DNA from: DATFQI01 sp963831105 | GTDB lineage: Bacteria; Actinomycetota; Thermoleophilia; Solirubrobacterales; Solirubrobacteraceae | DNA: 64,000 bases | Assembly: GCA_963831105.1 (NCBI GenBank) | Contig: CAWHOS010000002.1 | Location: forward strand, 50,793 to 114,792 | Direction of reading: 5' to 3' | Shown here: in pieces, positions 17,809 through 26,892 of the stretch | Position numbering within the stretch: position 1 is the stretch's first letter | How the letters are laid out: every line of letters starts with the position of its first letter | Translations under genes and position numbers: made by a program | The notes under the pieces: generated by a model | Seen by the model: the letters and a program-made list of their open reading frames with translations, nothing else | Database searches by the model: none | What the model was told of the DNA's origin: nothing

Positions 17809-19212
17809 ATGTCCCTGCTTTCGCTTCGCTCGCCGGCGGCAGTTCGCGCCATGATCCGGGTGGTCGCCCTCGCAGTGCTCGTCGCGGTCGCGGCGGGCGC
17901 TCCCGCCGCCGCCGGGTCCAGAGACACCGATGCGGTGTGGGACTGGAACGTGAACGCGGGCAAGGCGGCTGTTGCTGCCTGCATCTCCCCGGTCGGGCCC
18001 TCGCCCGCCGAGGTGCGCATGTACGCGATGACGCACATCGCGATCCACGACGCCCTCAACGCGATCTCGCGGCGCTCGGAGCCGTACGCGTACGAGGCGC
18101 GGGCACGGCACAACGCATCGCCGGACGCGGCGGTCGCCGCGGCGGCGCACGATGTGCTCGTCCCGGTGCTCGGCCAGCTCTCCACGCTCGTTCCGCCCGC
18201 GTGCATCACCGCCGCCGTGGCGGGCGTCGAGGCCGACTACGCCGCCGCGCTCGCCGCCGTGCGCGACGGGAAGGCGAAGAACCGGGGGCTGGACGTCGGC
18301 CGGGCCGCGGCGGCGGCGATCCTCGCCCTCCGGGCGGGCGACCGCGCGCAGGAGCTCCTGGTAGGCGACCCGGGGTACATCGAAGGCACCGAACCGGGCG
18401 AGTACCGCTTCACGCCCGGCACGCCGTTCGCGTTCGCGCCCAAGCTCGGGGAGCTCACACCGTTCGTGCTGCGCAGCGGCTCACAGTTCCGCCCGGGTCC
18501 GCCGCATCTCGTGACCGACAGGCGGTACACCGCCGACTTCAATGAGATCAAGCGCCTGGGCGGCGACGTCGTCACCACGCCGAGCTCCCGCACCCCGGAC
18601 CAGACGCAGATCGCGCTGTTCTGGGTCGAGAGCTCACCGCTGCAGTGGAACCGGATCGCCAGGACGGTCGCCGTGAGCGCGCGGCTGGACGCATGGGAGC
18701 AGGCCCGCTTGTTCGGGCTGCTGAACATGGCGCTCACGGACGGCTACACCGGCACCTTCGAGACCAAGTACTTCTACAACTACTGGCGGCCGATCACGGC
18801 GATCCGCCTGGCGGCCTCGGACGGCAACCCTGGCACGGCCGCCGATCCGACCTGGACGCCGCTTGTGGAGACGCCGCCGATCCCGGACTACGACTCGGGC
18901 CACGCCGTCGAAGGCGGAGCGGCGGCGGCGGTGCTCCAGAGGTACTTCGGGCGGGACCGCGCGATGTTCGCCTCGTGCAGCACGACGCTCCCGGACGGGA
19001 GCCGGTGCGACCAGGCCGGCCAGGTCGTGCGCGCGTACTCGAGCTTCTCCCAGGCGGCCGCGGAGAACGGGCTGTCGCGCATCCTCGTCGGGTACCACTT
19101 CCGCGAGGCGGTCGAGGTCGGGATCGCGCACGGCGCCAAGATCGGCAAGCGCGCGGTCGACCGCTTCATGGAGCCGGTCCACCACGGGCACGGCCACGGA
19201 GGTCACCACTAG
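17809..19212 (+). CDS. secreted vanadium-dependent haloperoxidase (PAP2 superfamily)
   Basis: 467 residues with a signal peptide (residues 16-36). The vanadate pocket is complete with the spacing of characterised haloperoxidases: Lys320 and Arg327 (KYFYNYWRPI, 7 apart), Ser363-Gly364-His365 (DYDSGHAVEGG), and Arg424 and His430 (LSRILVGYHF, 6 apart). The fold is shared with acid phosphatases; related enzymes oxidise halides with hydrogen peroxide. The C-terminus ends in a His/Gly-rich tail (HHGHGHGGHH) that could bind metal. A ribosome site GAAAGGGG precedes ATG 17809. The neighbouring divergent SDR may belong to the same function. Confidence 0.9.
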   Translation: MSLLSLRSPAAVRAMIRVVALAVLVAVAAGAPAAAGSRDTDAVWDWNVNAGKAAVAACISPVGPSPAEVRMYAMTHIAIHDALNAISRRSEPYAYEARARHNASPDAAVAAAAHDVLVPVLGQLSTLVPPACITAAVAGVEADYAAALAAVRDGKAKNRGLDVGRAAAAAILALRAGDRAQELLVGDPGYIEGTEPGEYRFTPGTPFAFAPKLGELTPFVLRSGSQFRPGPPHLVTDRRYTADFNEIKRLGGDVVTTPSSRTPDQTQIALFWVESSPLQWNRIARTVAVSARLDAWEQARLFGLLNMALTDGYTGTFETKYFYNYWRPITAIRLAASDGNPGTAADPTWTPLVETPPIPDYDSGHAVEGGAAAAVLQRYFGRDRAMFASCSTTLPDGSRCDQAGQVVRAYSSFSQAAAENGLSRILVGYHFREAVEVGIAHGAKIGKRAVDRFMEPVHHGHGHGGHH

Positions 19213-19257
19213 CCGATCAGGAACGAGTTCCCTCCGGGTCGCGCATGACGAACATGG

Positions 19258-19283
19258 GCGGCGCCCTGCGAGCAGGGCGCCGC
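19258..19283. terminator. 11-bp hairpin after the haloperoxidase gene
   Basis: Bases 19258-19268 and 19273-19283 are perfect inverted repeats with a four-base loop, between convergent genes (19212 and 19412). This fits transcription termination; there is no T tract. Confidence 0.55.
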
Positions 19284-19323
19284 TCCAACGCTTGACCGCT
19301 GTCTCTGCTGCGAAGCCGTGAAG

Positions 19324-19368
19324 CCGGCCCTCGCGCTGGGCCGGCCGCGCCCACGCGGCGAGGGCCGG
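19324..19368. terminator. second 11-bp hairpin between convergent genes
   Basis: Bases 19324-19334 and 19358-19368 form an 11-bp inverted repeat with a longer internal region. It is probably the terminator of the minus-strand pair at 19412-20388. Confidence 0.45.
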
Positions 19369-19411
19369 ACCGCGCGGCGGCGCGATCCGGCCTTCCAAAG
19401 CTGGCGCCGCC

Positions 19412-19630
19412 TCAGTACGCCGCGAGCCGTTGCCCGGCCTCGGTCAACGCTCGTGCCAGGCTGTCGACGTCCGCGAGCCAAGGCGCGCCGTCGGCCCGCG
19501 GGTCGATGCGCAGGTGCAGCCGCCCCTCGTGCAGGACGGTCATCCCGATCTGCTCGCGTCCGCACCAGAACTCGGCCTCGTTGTCGTAGGCCTCCTCCGG
19601 GCCCGTGACGATCACGTTGATCTCGGTCAT
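19412..19630 (-). CDS. small conserved-looking protein of unknown function
   Basis: 72 residues. A mixed sequence (INVIVTGPEEAYDNEAEFWCGREQIG, LHLRIDPRADG) ends in a helical segment DSLARALTEAGQRLAA. It has no signal peptide or membrane segment and one cysteine. ATG 19630 overlaps the stop of the NmrA-like gene by four bases (ATGA), so the two are translated together. I do not recognise a family. Confidence 0.6.
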   Translation of the reverse strand: MTEINVIVTGPEEAYDNEAEFWCGREQIGMTVLHEGRLHLRIDPRADGAPWLADVDSLARALTEAGQRLAAY

Positions 19631-20388
19631 CGCCGGGCTCCCTGCGCCTGGCCGGCGAGCCAGAGGTCGAAGTCCGTCGCCCCGATGCGGGCGCCGTCGC
19701 CCGTCGTCAGCTCGTCGCCCTCGAGCTGCGTGCCGAAGTAGCGCGCGTGCGGGTCCGAGACGACCGTCCGGTCGTCCCCGACGGCGGCGAACAGTCGCCG
19801 CGCCCATGCGTCGATGCCCAGCGCCTCGGGCCCGCCGAGCTCGACGCGGCCGCCGACCGGCGCGCCGGTCGCCAGCTCGGCCACCGTCGCGGCGACGTCG
19901 TCGACGGCGACGAGCTGCATCAGCCCGGTCGGGAGCCGGACGCTGTCGCCCTCGGCGCCGGCCTCGGCGATCTGCGGGAGGAACTCGAGGAACTGCGTGG
20001 CGCGCAGGATCGTGTAGGGGATGTCCCCGGCCTCGATCACGGCCTCCTGGGCGACCTTGGCGCGCAGGTAGCCGCTGTCGGGCAGGCGGTCGGCGCCGAC
20101 GATCGACACCGCGAGGTGGTGGCCGACGCCGGCATCGCGCTCGGCCGCCAGCAGGTTGCGCGTCGAGGTGGTGAAGAACTCCCGCACGGCGTCGTCGTCC
20201 CACACCGGCGCGTTGGAGACGTCGACGACGACGTCGGCGCCCACCATCACGTCGGCGAGTCCCTCGCCTGTGATGGTGTCGACGCCCGTGGCGGGCGAGG
20301 CCGGCACCGGGTCGTGCCCCTGCTCGGCCAGCCGGCGGACGACGTTGCTTCCGACGCGCCCGCTCCCACCGATGACCACGATCTTCAT
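19627..20388 (-). CDS. NmrA-like / atypical SDR NAD(P)H-binding protein
   Basis: 253 residues. GGSGRVGSNVVRRL at residues 8-21 is the dinucleotide loop. The body has DVSNAPV, RNLLAAERDAGVGHHLAVSIVG and YLRAKVAQEAVIEAGDIPYTILRATQFLEFL, the pattern of the YwnB/NmrA-type SDR subfamily annotated as uncharacterised reductases, here retaining a Y-x3-K. It is coupled to a 72-residue partner and divergent from the LuxR-type regulator at 20528, which may control it. Confidence 0.85.
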   Translation of the reverse strand: MKIVVIGGSGRVGSNVVRRLAEQGHDPVPASPATGVDTITGEGLADVMVGADVVVDVSNAPVWDDDAVREFFTTSTRNLLAAERDAGVGHHLAVSIVGADRLPDSGYLRAKVAQEAVIEAGDIPYTILRATQFLEFLPQIAEAGAEGDSVRLPTGLMQLVAVDDVAATVAELATGAPVGGRVELGGPEALGIDAWARRLFAAVGDDRTVVSDPHARYFGTQLEGDELTTGDGARIGATDFDLWLAGQAQGARR

Positions 20389-20527
20389 GGTGATCCTTCC
20401 GTTCGTCGTTGACGACGTCGAAGATCGCCCACGGGCATGTCCCCGCGCATCCGTCAGGAACCCCAGTCGGGCCCCCAGTCAGCGCGCTTGCGGCGCGACT
20501 GAGCCGTCTCTAGGCTCGGCGTTGGCA

Positions 20528-23290
20528 ATGGCGAATCGCGGACTGCTCGGTCGACGCAGCGAGTGCGAGTCGCTGGAAGGTCTGCTGCGAAGCGTGCGGT
20601 CTGGCCAGAGCCGGGTGGTGGTCTTGCGCGGCGAGGCGGGGATCGGCAAGACGGCGCTGCTGGAGCACGTCGCCGAGCGCGCGGAGGGGTGCCGCATCGC
20701 GCGGGCGTCGGGGGTCGAGTCAGAGATGGAGCTCCCGTTCGCGGGCCTGCATCAGCTGTGCGCGCCCATGCTCGACGGGCTCGACCGGCTGCCCGGCCCG
20801 CAACAGGATGCGCTGCGGGTCGCCTTCGGGTTGCAGGAGGGTTCCACCCCGGATCACTTCTTCGTCGCCCTGGCGGTGCTGAGCCTCCTGGCCGAGGCAG
20901 CCGAGGCGCGTCCGCTGGTGTGCCTGGTCGACGATGCGCAATGGCTCGATCGCGGGTCCGCGCAGGCGCTGGTGTTCGTGGCACGGCGCCTGCTCGCGGA
21001 GAGGATCGCGATGGTGTTCGCCGTCCGCGAACCCGACCCCGCAGATGTGCTCGCCGGTCTGCCGGAGCTGGTCATCAGAGGGATCGCGGACGGCGACGCC
21101 CGCGCGCTGCTCGCCTCCGCCCTGCCGGGGATGCTCGACGAGCGGATCCGCGACCGCATCGTCGGCGAGACGCACGGCAATCCACTCGCGTTGATGGAGC
21201 TGCCGCGCGGCCTGACCCCCGCCGAGCTGGCGGGCGGATTCGGGCTGCCCGACCGAGATCCGGTGCCGGGGCGGATCGAGCGCAGCTTCCGGCGGCGCAT
21301 CGAGTCGCTCCCACCGGACTCGCGGCGCCTGCTGCTCACCGCGGCGGCCGAGCCGATCGGCGACGTCACCCTGCTCTGGCGGGCGGCCGAGCGCCTCGGG
21401 ATCGCCCCCGAGGCGGCGGCGCCGGCCGAGGCGGCGGAGCTGATCACGCTCGGGGTGCGGGCGCGCTTCCGCCATCCGCTGGTGCGCTCGGCGGTGTACC
21501 GGGCGGCGCCCGTGCATGAGCGCCAAGAGGTGCACGGTGTGCTGGCCGAGGTCACGGACCCCGAGGCGGATCCGGATCGCCGTGCCTGGCACCGCGCGCA
21601 CGCCGCGGCCGCGCTCGACGAGGAGGTCGCCGCCGAGCTGGAGCGCTCAGCGGAGCGCGCCCGGCGCCGCGGCGGGGTCGCCGCCGCGGCCGCGTTCCTG
21701 CAGCGGGCGGTCGAGCTGACGCCCGGCCCCGCGCGACGCGGCGAACGCGCGCTGGCCGCCGCCGGGGCGAAGCTGGAGGCCGGAGGCCGCGAGGCCGCCG
21801 AAGAGCTGCTCGCGACCGCGGAGCTCGCGCCGCTGGACGAAGCCCAGGGCGCGCGGCTGCAGCGATTGCGCGCGCAGGTCGCGTTCGTCTACGGCCGCGG
21901 CAGCGACGGTCCGCCGCTGCTGGTCGACGCCGCCAGGCGCCTCGAGCCGCACGATCCAGCCCTCGCGCGGGACACCTACCTCGAGGCGCTGGGAGCAGCG
22001 ATGTACTCCGGACGCCTCGACGCCGACTCCGGCGTGGCGGCGGTGGCCGAGGCGGCTGCCGCCGCGCCCGTCGCGCCGCCGCCGCCGCGCCCGGTCGACC
22101 TCGTCCTCGACGGCCTGGCACGGCGGTGCACGGAGGGGCCCGCGGCGGGCGTGCCGCTGCTCGAGGGCGCGCTCCGAGCGGTCCGGGGCGAGCCGCTCGA
22201 CAGCCACGGAGAGACCATGCGCTGGCTGCTGCTGACCCCGATCCTCCAATCGGTGGCGGTGTTCGAGCTGTGGGACGACGACGCCTTCCATTCGCTCGCC
22301 ACCCGGGCGCTGCGCCTCGCCCGGGACACCGGCGCGCTCGCCCTGCTCCCGGTCGCGCTGATCTACCGGTCCGGCGCGCACGTGTTCGCCGGGGAGCTCG
22401 ATGCGGCCTCCGCGCTCATCGACGAGGCCGACGAGATCGCGGTCGCGATCGGCAGCGCGGGCTTCCGGTTCGCGGGGGTCCTCGTGGGCGCGTGGCGCGG
22501 CGTCGAGGCCGGGGCCATGGAGCTGATCGACGCCGGTCTCCAGAGCGGGGAGGAGGGGAGGGTGCCGGCCCTGGCCGGCTATGCGACCGCGATCCTCAAC
22601 AACGGCCTGGGCCGCTACGAAGCCGCGCTCGCCGGCGCGGAGCATGCCGCCGGCAGCGACTGGGGCTACGGAGGCGCGTCGCTCCCGGAGCTCGTCGAGG
22701 CGGCAGCCCGTTGCGGCCGGCCCGATGTCGCCGCCGCCGCGTTGTCTCGACTGGAGGAACGGGCCCGCGCGGCGGGCACGGACTGGGCGCTCGGCGTCCT
22801 CGCCCGCTCGCGGGCGCTGGTGAGCGAGGGGGAGGAGGCGGACGCGCACTACCGGGAGGCGATCGAGCGGCTCGAGCGCACCCGGATCCGCGCCGAGCTC
22901 GCTCGCGCCCGCCTGCTCTACGGGGAGTGGCTGCGGCGCGAGGGTCGCCGAGTGGACGCGCGGGAGCAGCTCCGCGCCGCCCACGAGACTTTCAGCCTCG
23001 CCGGGGCCGAGGCATTCGCCGAGCGCGCCCGCCGCGAGCTGACGGCCACGGGCGAGACGGTGCGCCGGCTCACGGTCGAGACGCGCGACGCGCTCACCCC
23101 GCAGGAGGAGCAGGTGGCGCGGCTCGCGCAGCAGGGGCGCACGAACCAGGAGATCGGCGCCGAGCTGTTCATCAGCCCGCGGACCGTCGAGTACCACCTG
23201 CACAAGGTGTTCGCGAAGCTCGGCATCGGCTCGCGCAAGGAGCTCCGGAGGGCGCTCCCGGACGCCGAGCACGCCGCGGCGCCCGCCTAG
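20528..23290 (+). CDS. large LuxR-family AAA (STAND-like) transcriptional regulator
   Basis: 920 residues. Walker A GEAGIGKTAL lies at residues 35-44 and Walker B PLVCLVDDAQW near 129-139. A long alpha-helical repeat region (ATPase lid, then TPR-like) fills residues 250-840, and a C-terminal LuxR HTH (LTPQEEQVARLAQQG, NQEIGAEL, SPRTVEYHLHKVF) lies near 855-905. This is the large ATP-binding LuxR (LAL/MalT) architecture: ATP- and ligand-dependent activators. It is divergent from the NmrA-like gene and upstream of a hydrolase gene; either could be a target. No effector-binding domain is identifiable. Confidence 0.92.
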   Translation: MANRGLLGRRSECESLEGLLRSVRSGQSRVVVLRGEAGIGKTALLEHVAERAEGCRIARASGVESEMELPFAGLHQLCAPMLDGLDRLPGPQQDALRVAFGLQEGSTPDHFFVALAVLSLLAEAAEARPLVCLVDDAQWLDRGSAQALVFVARRLLAERIAMVFAVREPDPADVLAGLPELVIRGIADGDARALLASALPGMLDERIRDRIVGETHGNPLALMELPRGLTPAELAGGFGLPDRDPVPGRIERSFRRRIESLPPDSRRLLLTAAAEPIGDVTLLWRAAERLGIAPEAAAPAEAAELITLGVRARFRHPLVRSAVYRAAPVHERQEVHGVLAEVTDPEADPDRRAWHRAHAAAALDEEVAAELERSAERARRRGGVAAAAAFLQRAVELTPGPARRGERALAAAGAKLEAGGREAAEELLATAELAPLDEAQGARLQRLRAQVAFVYGRGSDGPPLLVDAARRLEPHDPALARDTYLEALGAAMYSGRLDADSGVAAVAEAAAAAPVAPPPPRPVDLVLDGLARRCTEGPAAGVPLLEGALRAVRGEPLDSHGETMRWLLLTPILQSVAVFELWDDDAFHSLATRALRLARDTGALALLPVALIYRSGAHVFAGELDAASALIDEADEIAVAIGSAGFRFAGVLVGAWRGVEAGAMELIDAGLQSGEEGRVPALAGYATAILNNGLGRYEAALAGAEHAAGSDWGYGGASLPELVEAAARCGRPDVAAAALSRLEERARAAGTDWALGVLARSRALVSEGEEADAHYREAIERLERTRIRAELARARLLYGEWLRREGRRVDAREQLRAAHETFSLAGAEAFAERARRELTATGETVRRLTVETRDALTPQEEQVARLAQQGRTNQEIGAELFISPRTVEYHLHKVFAKLGIGSRKELRRALPDAEHAAAPA

Positions 23291-23377
23291 GGCCCGGACT
23301 AGGGACTCACACGGACGCGGCTGGGGCCGCGTGGCGCGACCGTTCGGCTGGTCCGCACCAACCGAAAGGGAACCGCC

Positions 23378-24091
23378 ATGCGCCCCACCATCGTCCTCGT
23401 CCACGGTGCCTTCGCCGACTCCTCGAGCTGGGATCCGGTCATCGACCGGCTGCTCGACGCGGGGCATCCCGTGGTCGCCGTCGCCAACCCGCTGCGCGGG
23501 CTCGCCGCCGACGCCGCCAGCGTCAGCGACCACATCCGGTCCGTCGAAGGGCCGATCGTGCTCGTCGGCCACTCCTACGGCGGCGCCGTCATCACCAACG
23601 TCGACCCCGACGCCGGCGAGATCATCGGGCTCGTCTACGTCGCCGCCTTCGCCCCGGAGCCCGGCGACAGCTGCTTCGAGCTGTCGGCCGTCTTCCCCGG
23701 AAGCACGCTCGGCGACGCGCTGCAGGCCGTCCCGCGCAGCGACGGCACGACCGACGTGACGATCGTCCAGGAGCGCTTCCACGAGCAGTTCTGCGCGGAC
23801 GTCCCCGCGCCGCAGGCGGCACGGATGGCCGTCGCGCAGCGCCCCGTCACGCAGCAGGCGCTCGTCGAGCCCTCGGGCGACCGGCCGCTGTGGAAGGAGC
23901 TGCCGTCGTGGTTCGTGTTCGGCGAGGAGGACCGCAACATCCCGAAGGCGCTCGAGCACTACATGGCCGAGCGCGCGGGCGCCCACCGCACGATCGAGAT
24001 CCCCGGCGCCTCGCACGCGGTCCCCGTCGCCCATCCCGGCACGACCGCCGGGCTGATCCTCGACGCCGCCGCGCTGCGCGCGGCGGCCTGA
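23378..24091 (+). CDS. alpha/beta-hydrolase fold protein
   Basis: 237 residues. The oxyanion strand IVLVHGAFADSSSW opens the protein, the nucleophile elbow GHSYGG lies near residue 67 and the catalytic His is in PGASHAVPVAHPG near the C-terminus. This resembles the salicylate-esterase or EstC-like branch common in actinobacteria; the substrate cannot be read. The leader CCAACCGAAAGGG matches that of the haloperoxidase gene. A small membrane protein and LtrA follow closely. Confidence 0.88.
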   Translation: MRPTIVLVHGAFADSSSWDPVIDRLLDAGHPVVAVANPLRGLAADAASVSDHIRSVEGPIVLVGHSYGGAVITNVDPDAGEIIGLVYVAAFAPEPGDSCFELSAVFPGSTLGDALQAVPRSDGTTDVTIVQERFHEQFCADVPAPQAARMAVAQRPVTQQALVEPSGDRPLWKELPSWFVFGEEDRNIPKALEHYMAERAGAHRTIEIPGASHAVPVAHPGTTAGLILDAAALRAAA

Positions 24092-24101
24092 GGTGGATCC
24101 G

Positions 24102-24368
24102 ATGACCGCCCCCGACGCGTACACGCCGCTCTCGCCCGTGGAGAAGCTCGAGGATGAGGCCTCGCTGGCCGGCCTCGCCGTCGCCGAAGGCCTGCGCGGG
24201 ATCGAGATCGCAGCGGTGGTGTTGATCGGACTCCTGGTCTGCCCGCCGCTGGCGATCCTCGCCTTCCTCGTCGTCGGCCCGGTCCTGGTCGCGGCGCTCG
24301 TCCTCGGGCTGGTCGCCGCGGTCCTGTCGGCGCCGTACCTGCTCGTCCGCCACCTCCGTTCACGATGA
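24102..24368 (+). CDS. small two-segment membrane protein
   Basis: 88 residues. The N-terminus is polar; two adjacent hydrophobic stretches (EIAAVVLIGLLVCPPLAILAF and VGPVLVAALVLGLVAAVL) form a likely helical hairpin. ATG 24102 has GAGGTGG six bases upstream; GTG 24093 is an alternative. Its stop overlaps the LtrA start (ATGA), so it is probably a partner of LtrA. I do not recognise a family. Confidence 0.65.
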   Translation: MTAPDAYTPLSPVEKLEDEASLAGLAVAEGLRGIEIAAVVLIGLLVCPPLAILAFLVVGPVLVAALVLGLVAAVLSAPYLLVRHLRSR

Positions 24369-25858
24369 CGGCCGCCGCCGTCACGCCGATCCGCCATCTG
24401 CGGCCGCGGGGTGACGGCGGCACGCAGCAGACGACGACCGTCGAGCTGTTCTTCGACCTCGTCTACGTCTTCGCGGTCACCCAGCTGTCGCACCAGATCC
24501 TCGACGACCTCACGGTCGCCGGCGTGGCGCGGGCGGCGTTCCTGCTGCTCATCGTCTGGTGGGCGTGGATCTACACGACGTGGATGGCCAACTGGTTCGA
24601 CCCGGCCTCCCCGGCCGTCCGCGCGGTGCTCACCGCCGTGATGCTCGGCAGCCTGCTCATGGCTGCCGCGTTGCCGGAGGCGTTCGGTGAGCACGGACTG
24701 CTGTTCGCGGGGAGCTACGTCGCCCTGCAGGTGGGTCGCAACGCCGCAGCCGCGATGCTGCTGAAGCGGCGCCACCGGCTCCGCGACGTGTTCGAGCGGC
24801 TGGTCGTCTGGAGCGCCGCGTCCGGCGCGCTGTGGCTGGCCGGCGCGACGCTCGACGGCGACCAGCGGCTCGTGCTCTGGCTACCGGCCCTCGCGCTCGA
24901 GCTCGCCGCGCCCGCGGCCGGCTACTGGCTGCCGCGCCGTGGCCGCGCGGCCACGACCGACTACGACATCGAGGGAGGCCACTTCGCCGAGCGCTGCCAG
25001 CTGTTCATCATCATCGCCCTCGGCGAGTCGATCGTGGTGGCCGGCGCCACCGCCTCCGCCGCGGGACTCACTTCGACGGTCGTGCTCTGCCTCGGCGTCG
25101 CCTTCATCGAGACCGCGGCGCTCTGGTGGCTGTACTTCGGCGCGACCGCCGAGCAGGCGCGCGTCACGCTGAGCACCTGTGACGACCCCGGTCGCCTCGC
25201 CCGCGACGCCTACACCTACCTCCACCTGCCGATCGTCGCCGGGATCATCGCGACCGCGGTCGGCACCGACCTGCTGATCGCCGAACCACATCACGCGCTC
25301 CACGGGGTCGGCTTGGCGATGATGCTCGGCGGTCCCGTGCTCTTCCTTGTGGGGGAGAGCCTGTTCGCCTGGCGGATGACCGGGACGACGAACGTCACGC
25401 GCGCTGCTGTGGCTGGGTTCCTCGTCCTGCTCGTGCCGATCGGTGGCCAGGTCAGCGCGCTGCTCCTCGGCATGACGGTCGGGGCGCTGTTGACCGCGCT
25501 CGTGCTCTGGGAGGTGCGGAGAGCAGGTCACACCCACGGCGGCTCGACGCGGCCGTCGCCGCCCGGCATCGGCACGAACGTGTCGTCCTCCGGTCGCCAC
25601 GTCGACGGCAGCGGGTCACGCGGGTCGAAGCCCTCGAGCCCGACGAACGTGTCGAAGACCGGGCGAATCGCGCCGCCGGCCTCGCGCAGCCCGGTGTCGA
25701 AGTTCGGGTCCGCGGTGACCGTGTACTGGGTGTACATCATCACCCCGGCGCCGTTGCCGGTGCTTCGGCGATGCTGGCGAAAGGCGCGCTCCATGTGGCG
25801 AGCCTGGAGCCGCAGCTGCTCCGGGAGCGTCAGCTCGCGACCGATCAGCGGGCGGTAG
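24365..25858 (+). CDS. ltrA: low-temperature-requirement protein A (LtrA) family membrane protein, abnormal C-terminus
   Basis: The first 390 residues match LtrA: TTVELFFDLVYVFAVTQLSHQ at the N-terminus, ten or so transmembrane helices, DYDIEGGHFAERCQLFIIIALGES in the centre, and ALWWLYFG. The true function of LtrA is unclear. The frame runs on about 108 residues (to 25858) past HTHGG, antisense to the glycosidase gene for 331 bases, in low-complexity Ser/Arg sequence. The usual stop near 25530 therefore seems lost through mutation or sequencing error, or the genes truly overlap tail-to-tail. It is coupled to the small membrane protein upstream. Confidence 0.8.
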   Translation: MTAAAVTPIRHLRPRGDGGTQQTTTVELFFDLVYVFAVTQLSHQILDDLTVAGVARAAFLLLIVWWAWIYTTWMANWFDPASPAVRAVLTAVMLGSLLMAAALPEAFGEHGLLFAGSYVALQVGRNAAAAMLLKRRHRLRDVFERLVVWSAASGALWLAGATLDGDQRLVLWLPALALELAAPAAGYWLPRRGRAATTDYDIEGGHFAERCQLFIIIALGESIVVAGATASAAGLTSTVVLCLGVAFIETAALWWLYFGATAEQARVTLSTCDDPGRLARDAYTYLHLPIVAGIIATAVGTDLLIAEPHHALHGVGLAMMLGGPVLFLVGESLFAWRMTGTTNVTRAAVAGFLVLLVPIGGQVSALLLGMTVGALLTALVLWEVRRAGHTHGGSTRPSPPGIGTNVSSSGRHVDGSGSRGSKPSSPTNVSKTGRIAPPASRSPVSKFGSAVTVYWVYIITPAPLPVLRRCWRKARSMWRAWSRSCSGSVSSRPISGR

Positions 25859-26892
25859 ATCGAGCGCATGGTCGCCAGCCGCACTCCGCCCTCGGTGGCG
25901 GCGAGCGCAGGGCCGCCGTCTCGGTGCAACCCGGGCCAGCCGCCGTCGTCGAGCGCCTGGCGCAGGTACTGCACACGGTCGGTCGACCGCTCCTGGTCAC
26001 CGTAGTTGTGGTACGACCACATCCAGCGCGGGCCGCCCTTGAAGCCGAGCCGCTTCAGCTCGGCCAGCAACCGCGGCACGAAGGGATCCTGGGTGCGCCC
26101 ATACGGCGTGTCGACGGCGATCTGGAGCCGGCGCCCAGGGTTGACGGCGGAGTCGGCCACGCCGCAGCAGAGGCAGATCACGTCGTTCTGGAACGCGCTG
26201 CGGTAGTGCTCGACGGTCATGACCATCTCCGCCACGGCCTTGTGGACCAGCATCTCGGAACCGGCGACCTCGAATCGCCCGTGCGGATCGGCCGCCCGCG
26301 CGGAGGGGCCGCGCTGCGGCCACAGCTGCAGGTTCGGCTCGTTGCAGACCTCGATGTAGTCGGCCTTGCCGTGGACGTCGGCGTTCTTGACCCAGCGGTC
26401 GAAGATCAGCTTCACGTATCCGCCCCAGAGGGAATCGGGCATGTGCCCGTCCGGCGGCAGCCGGTACTCGGCCGCCTTGAACGACGTCGGCGCACGGCCG
26501 TCGTCGACCCACCCGAACCACGCGGCTTCGGTCATCCGGTCCTCGGGCAAGATGCTGAAGTCGCTGGCGCCGGTCCGGCCGGCCATCCCGTTGACCCAGC
26601 GCGGATAGCGGTACGGCATCAGGATGACCTTCAACCCGTCGGCGTTGACCAGCTTGATCTGCTCGTCGAGGCCGAGCAGGTTCGAGTGGTTCGGCCCGTT
26701 GGGATCGCCGACGGCGAAGTTCGCGCTGGGCTGCAGCGTCGGCCAGTCGACCCAGAAGCGCACGTGGCTGGAGGAGTCCACGAGCGGCTGGAACCACGGC
26801 TGTTGCTTGAGCACGCGGTAGTCCTGCAGGCTGCCGGGCCGCAGCACGCCGTTGGGCGTGATGTCGAAGCCCTTCTGGATGTGGAAGCTCAT
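25528..26892 (-). CDS. GH-A-clan glycoside hydrolase-like protein (TIM barrel)
   Basis: 454 residues without a clear signal peptide. Features of clan GH-A are visible: the acid/base NEP motif (EVCNEPNLQLW, Glu185), the aromatic segment WSYHNYGDQ near residue 292, and the probable nucleophile Glu334 in ALAATEGGVRL. Substrate (beta-glucan, mannan or other) cannot be decided; relatives include GH5 and GH39. It is co-transcribed with and overlaps (ATGA) the Tat-exported protein gene upstream, suggesting a joint extracellular or envelope role, though this enzyme itself lacks an export signal. Confidence 0.7.
   Translation of the reverse strand: MSFHIQKGFDITPNGVLRPGSLQDYRVLKQQPWFQPLVDSSSHVRFWVDWPTLQPSANFAVGDPNGPNHSNLLGLDEQIKLVNADGLKVILMPYRYPRWVNGMAGRTGASDFSILPEDRMTEAAWFGWVDDGRAPTSFKAAEYRLPPDGHMPDSLWGGYVKLIFDRWVKNADVHGKADYIEVCNEPNLQLWPQRGPSARAADPHGRFEVAGSEMLVHKAVAEMVMTVEHYRSAFQNDVICLCCGVADSAVNPGRRLQIAVDTPYGRTQDPFVPRLLAELKRLGFKGGPRWMWSYHNYGDQERSTDRVQYLRQALDDGGWPGLHRDGGPALAATEGGVRLATMRSIYRPLIGRELTLPEQLRLQARHMERAFRQHRRSTGNGAGVMMYTQYTVTADPNFDTGLREAGGAIRPVFDTFVGLEGFDPRDPLPSTWRPEDDTFVPMPGGDGRVEPPWV

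Noticed and set aside
21647..24775. 1042-residue open frame on the minus strand
   Set aside because: It lies opposite the LuxR regulator, hydrolase and LtrA genes, which have clear domain motifs; this frame has none.
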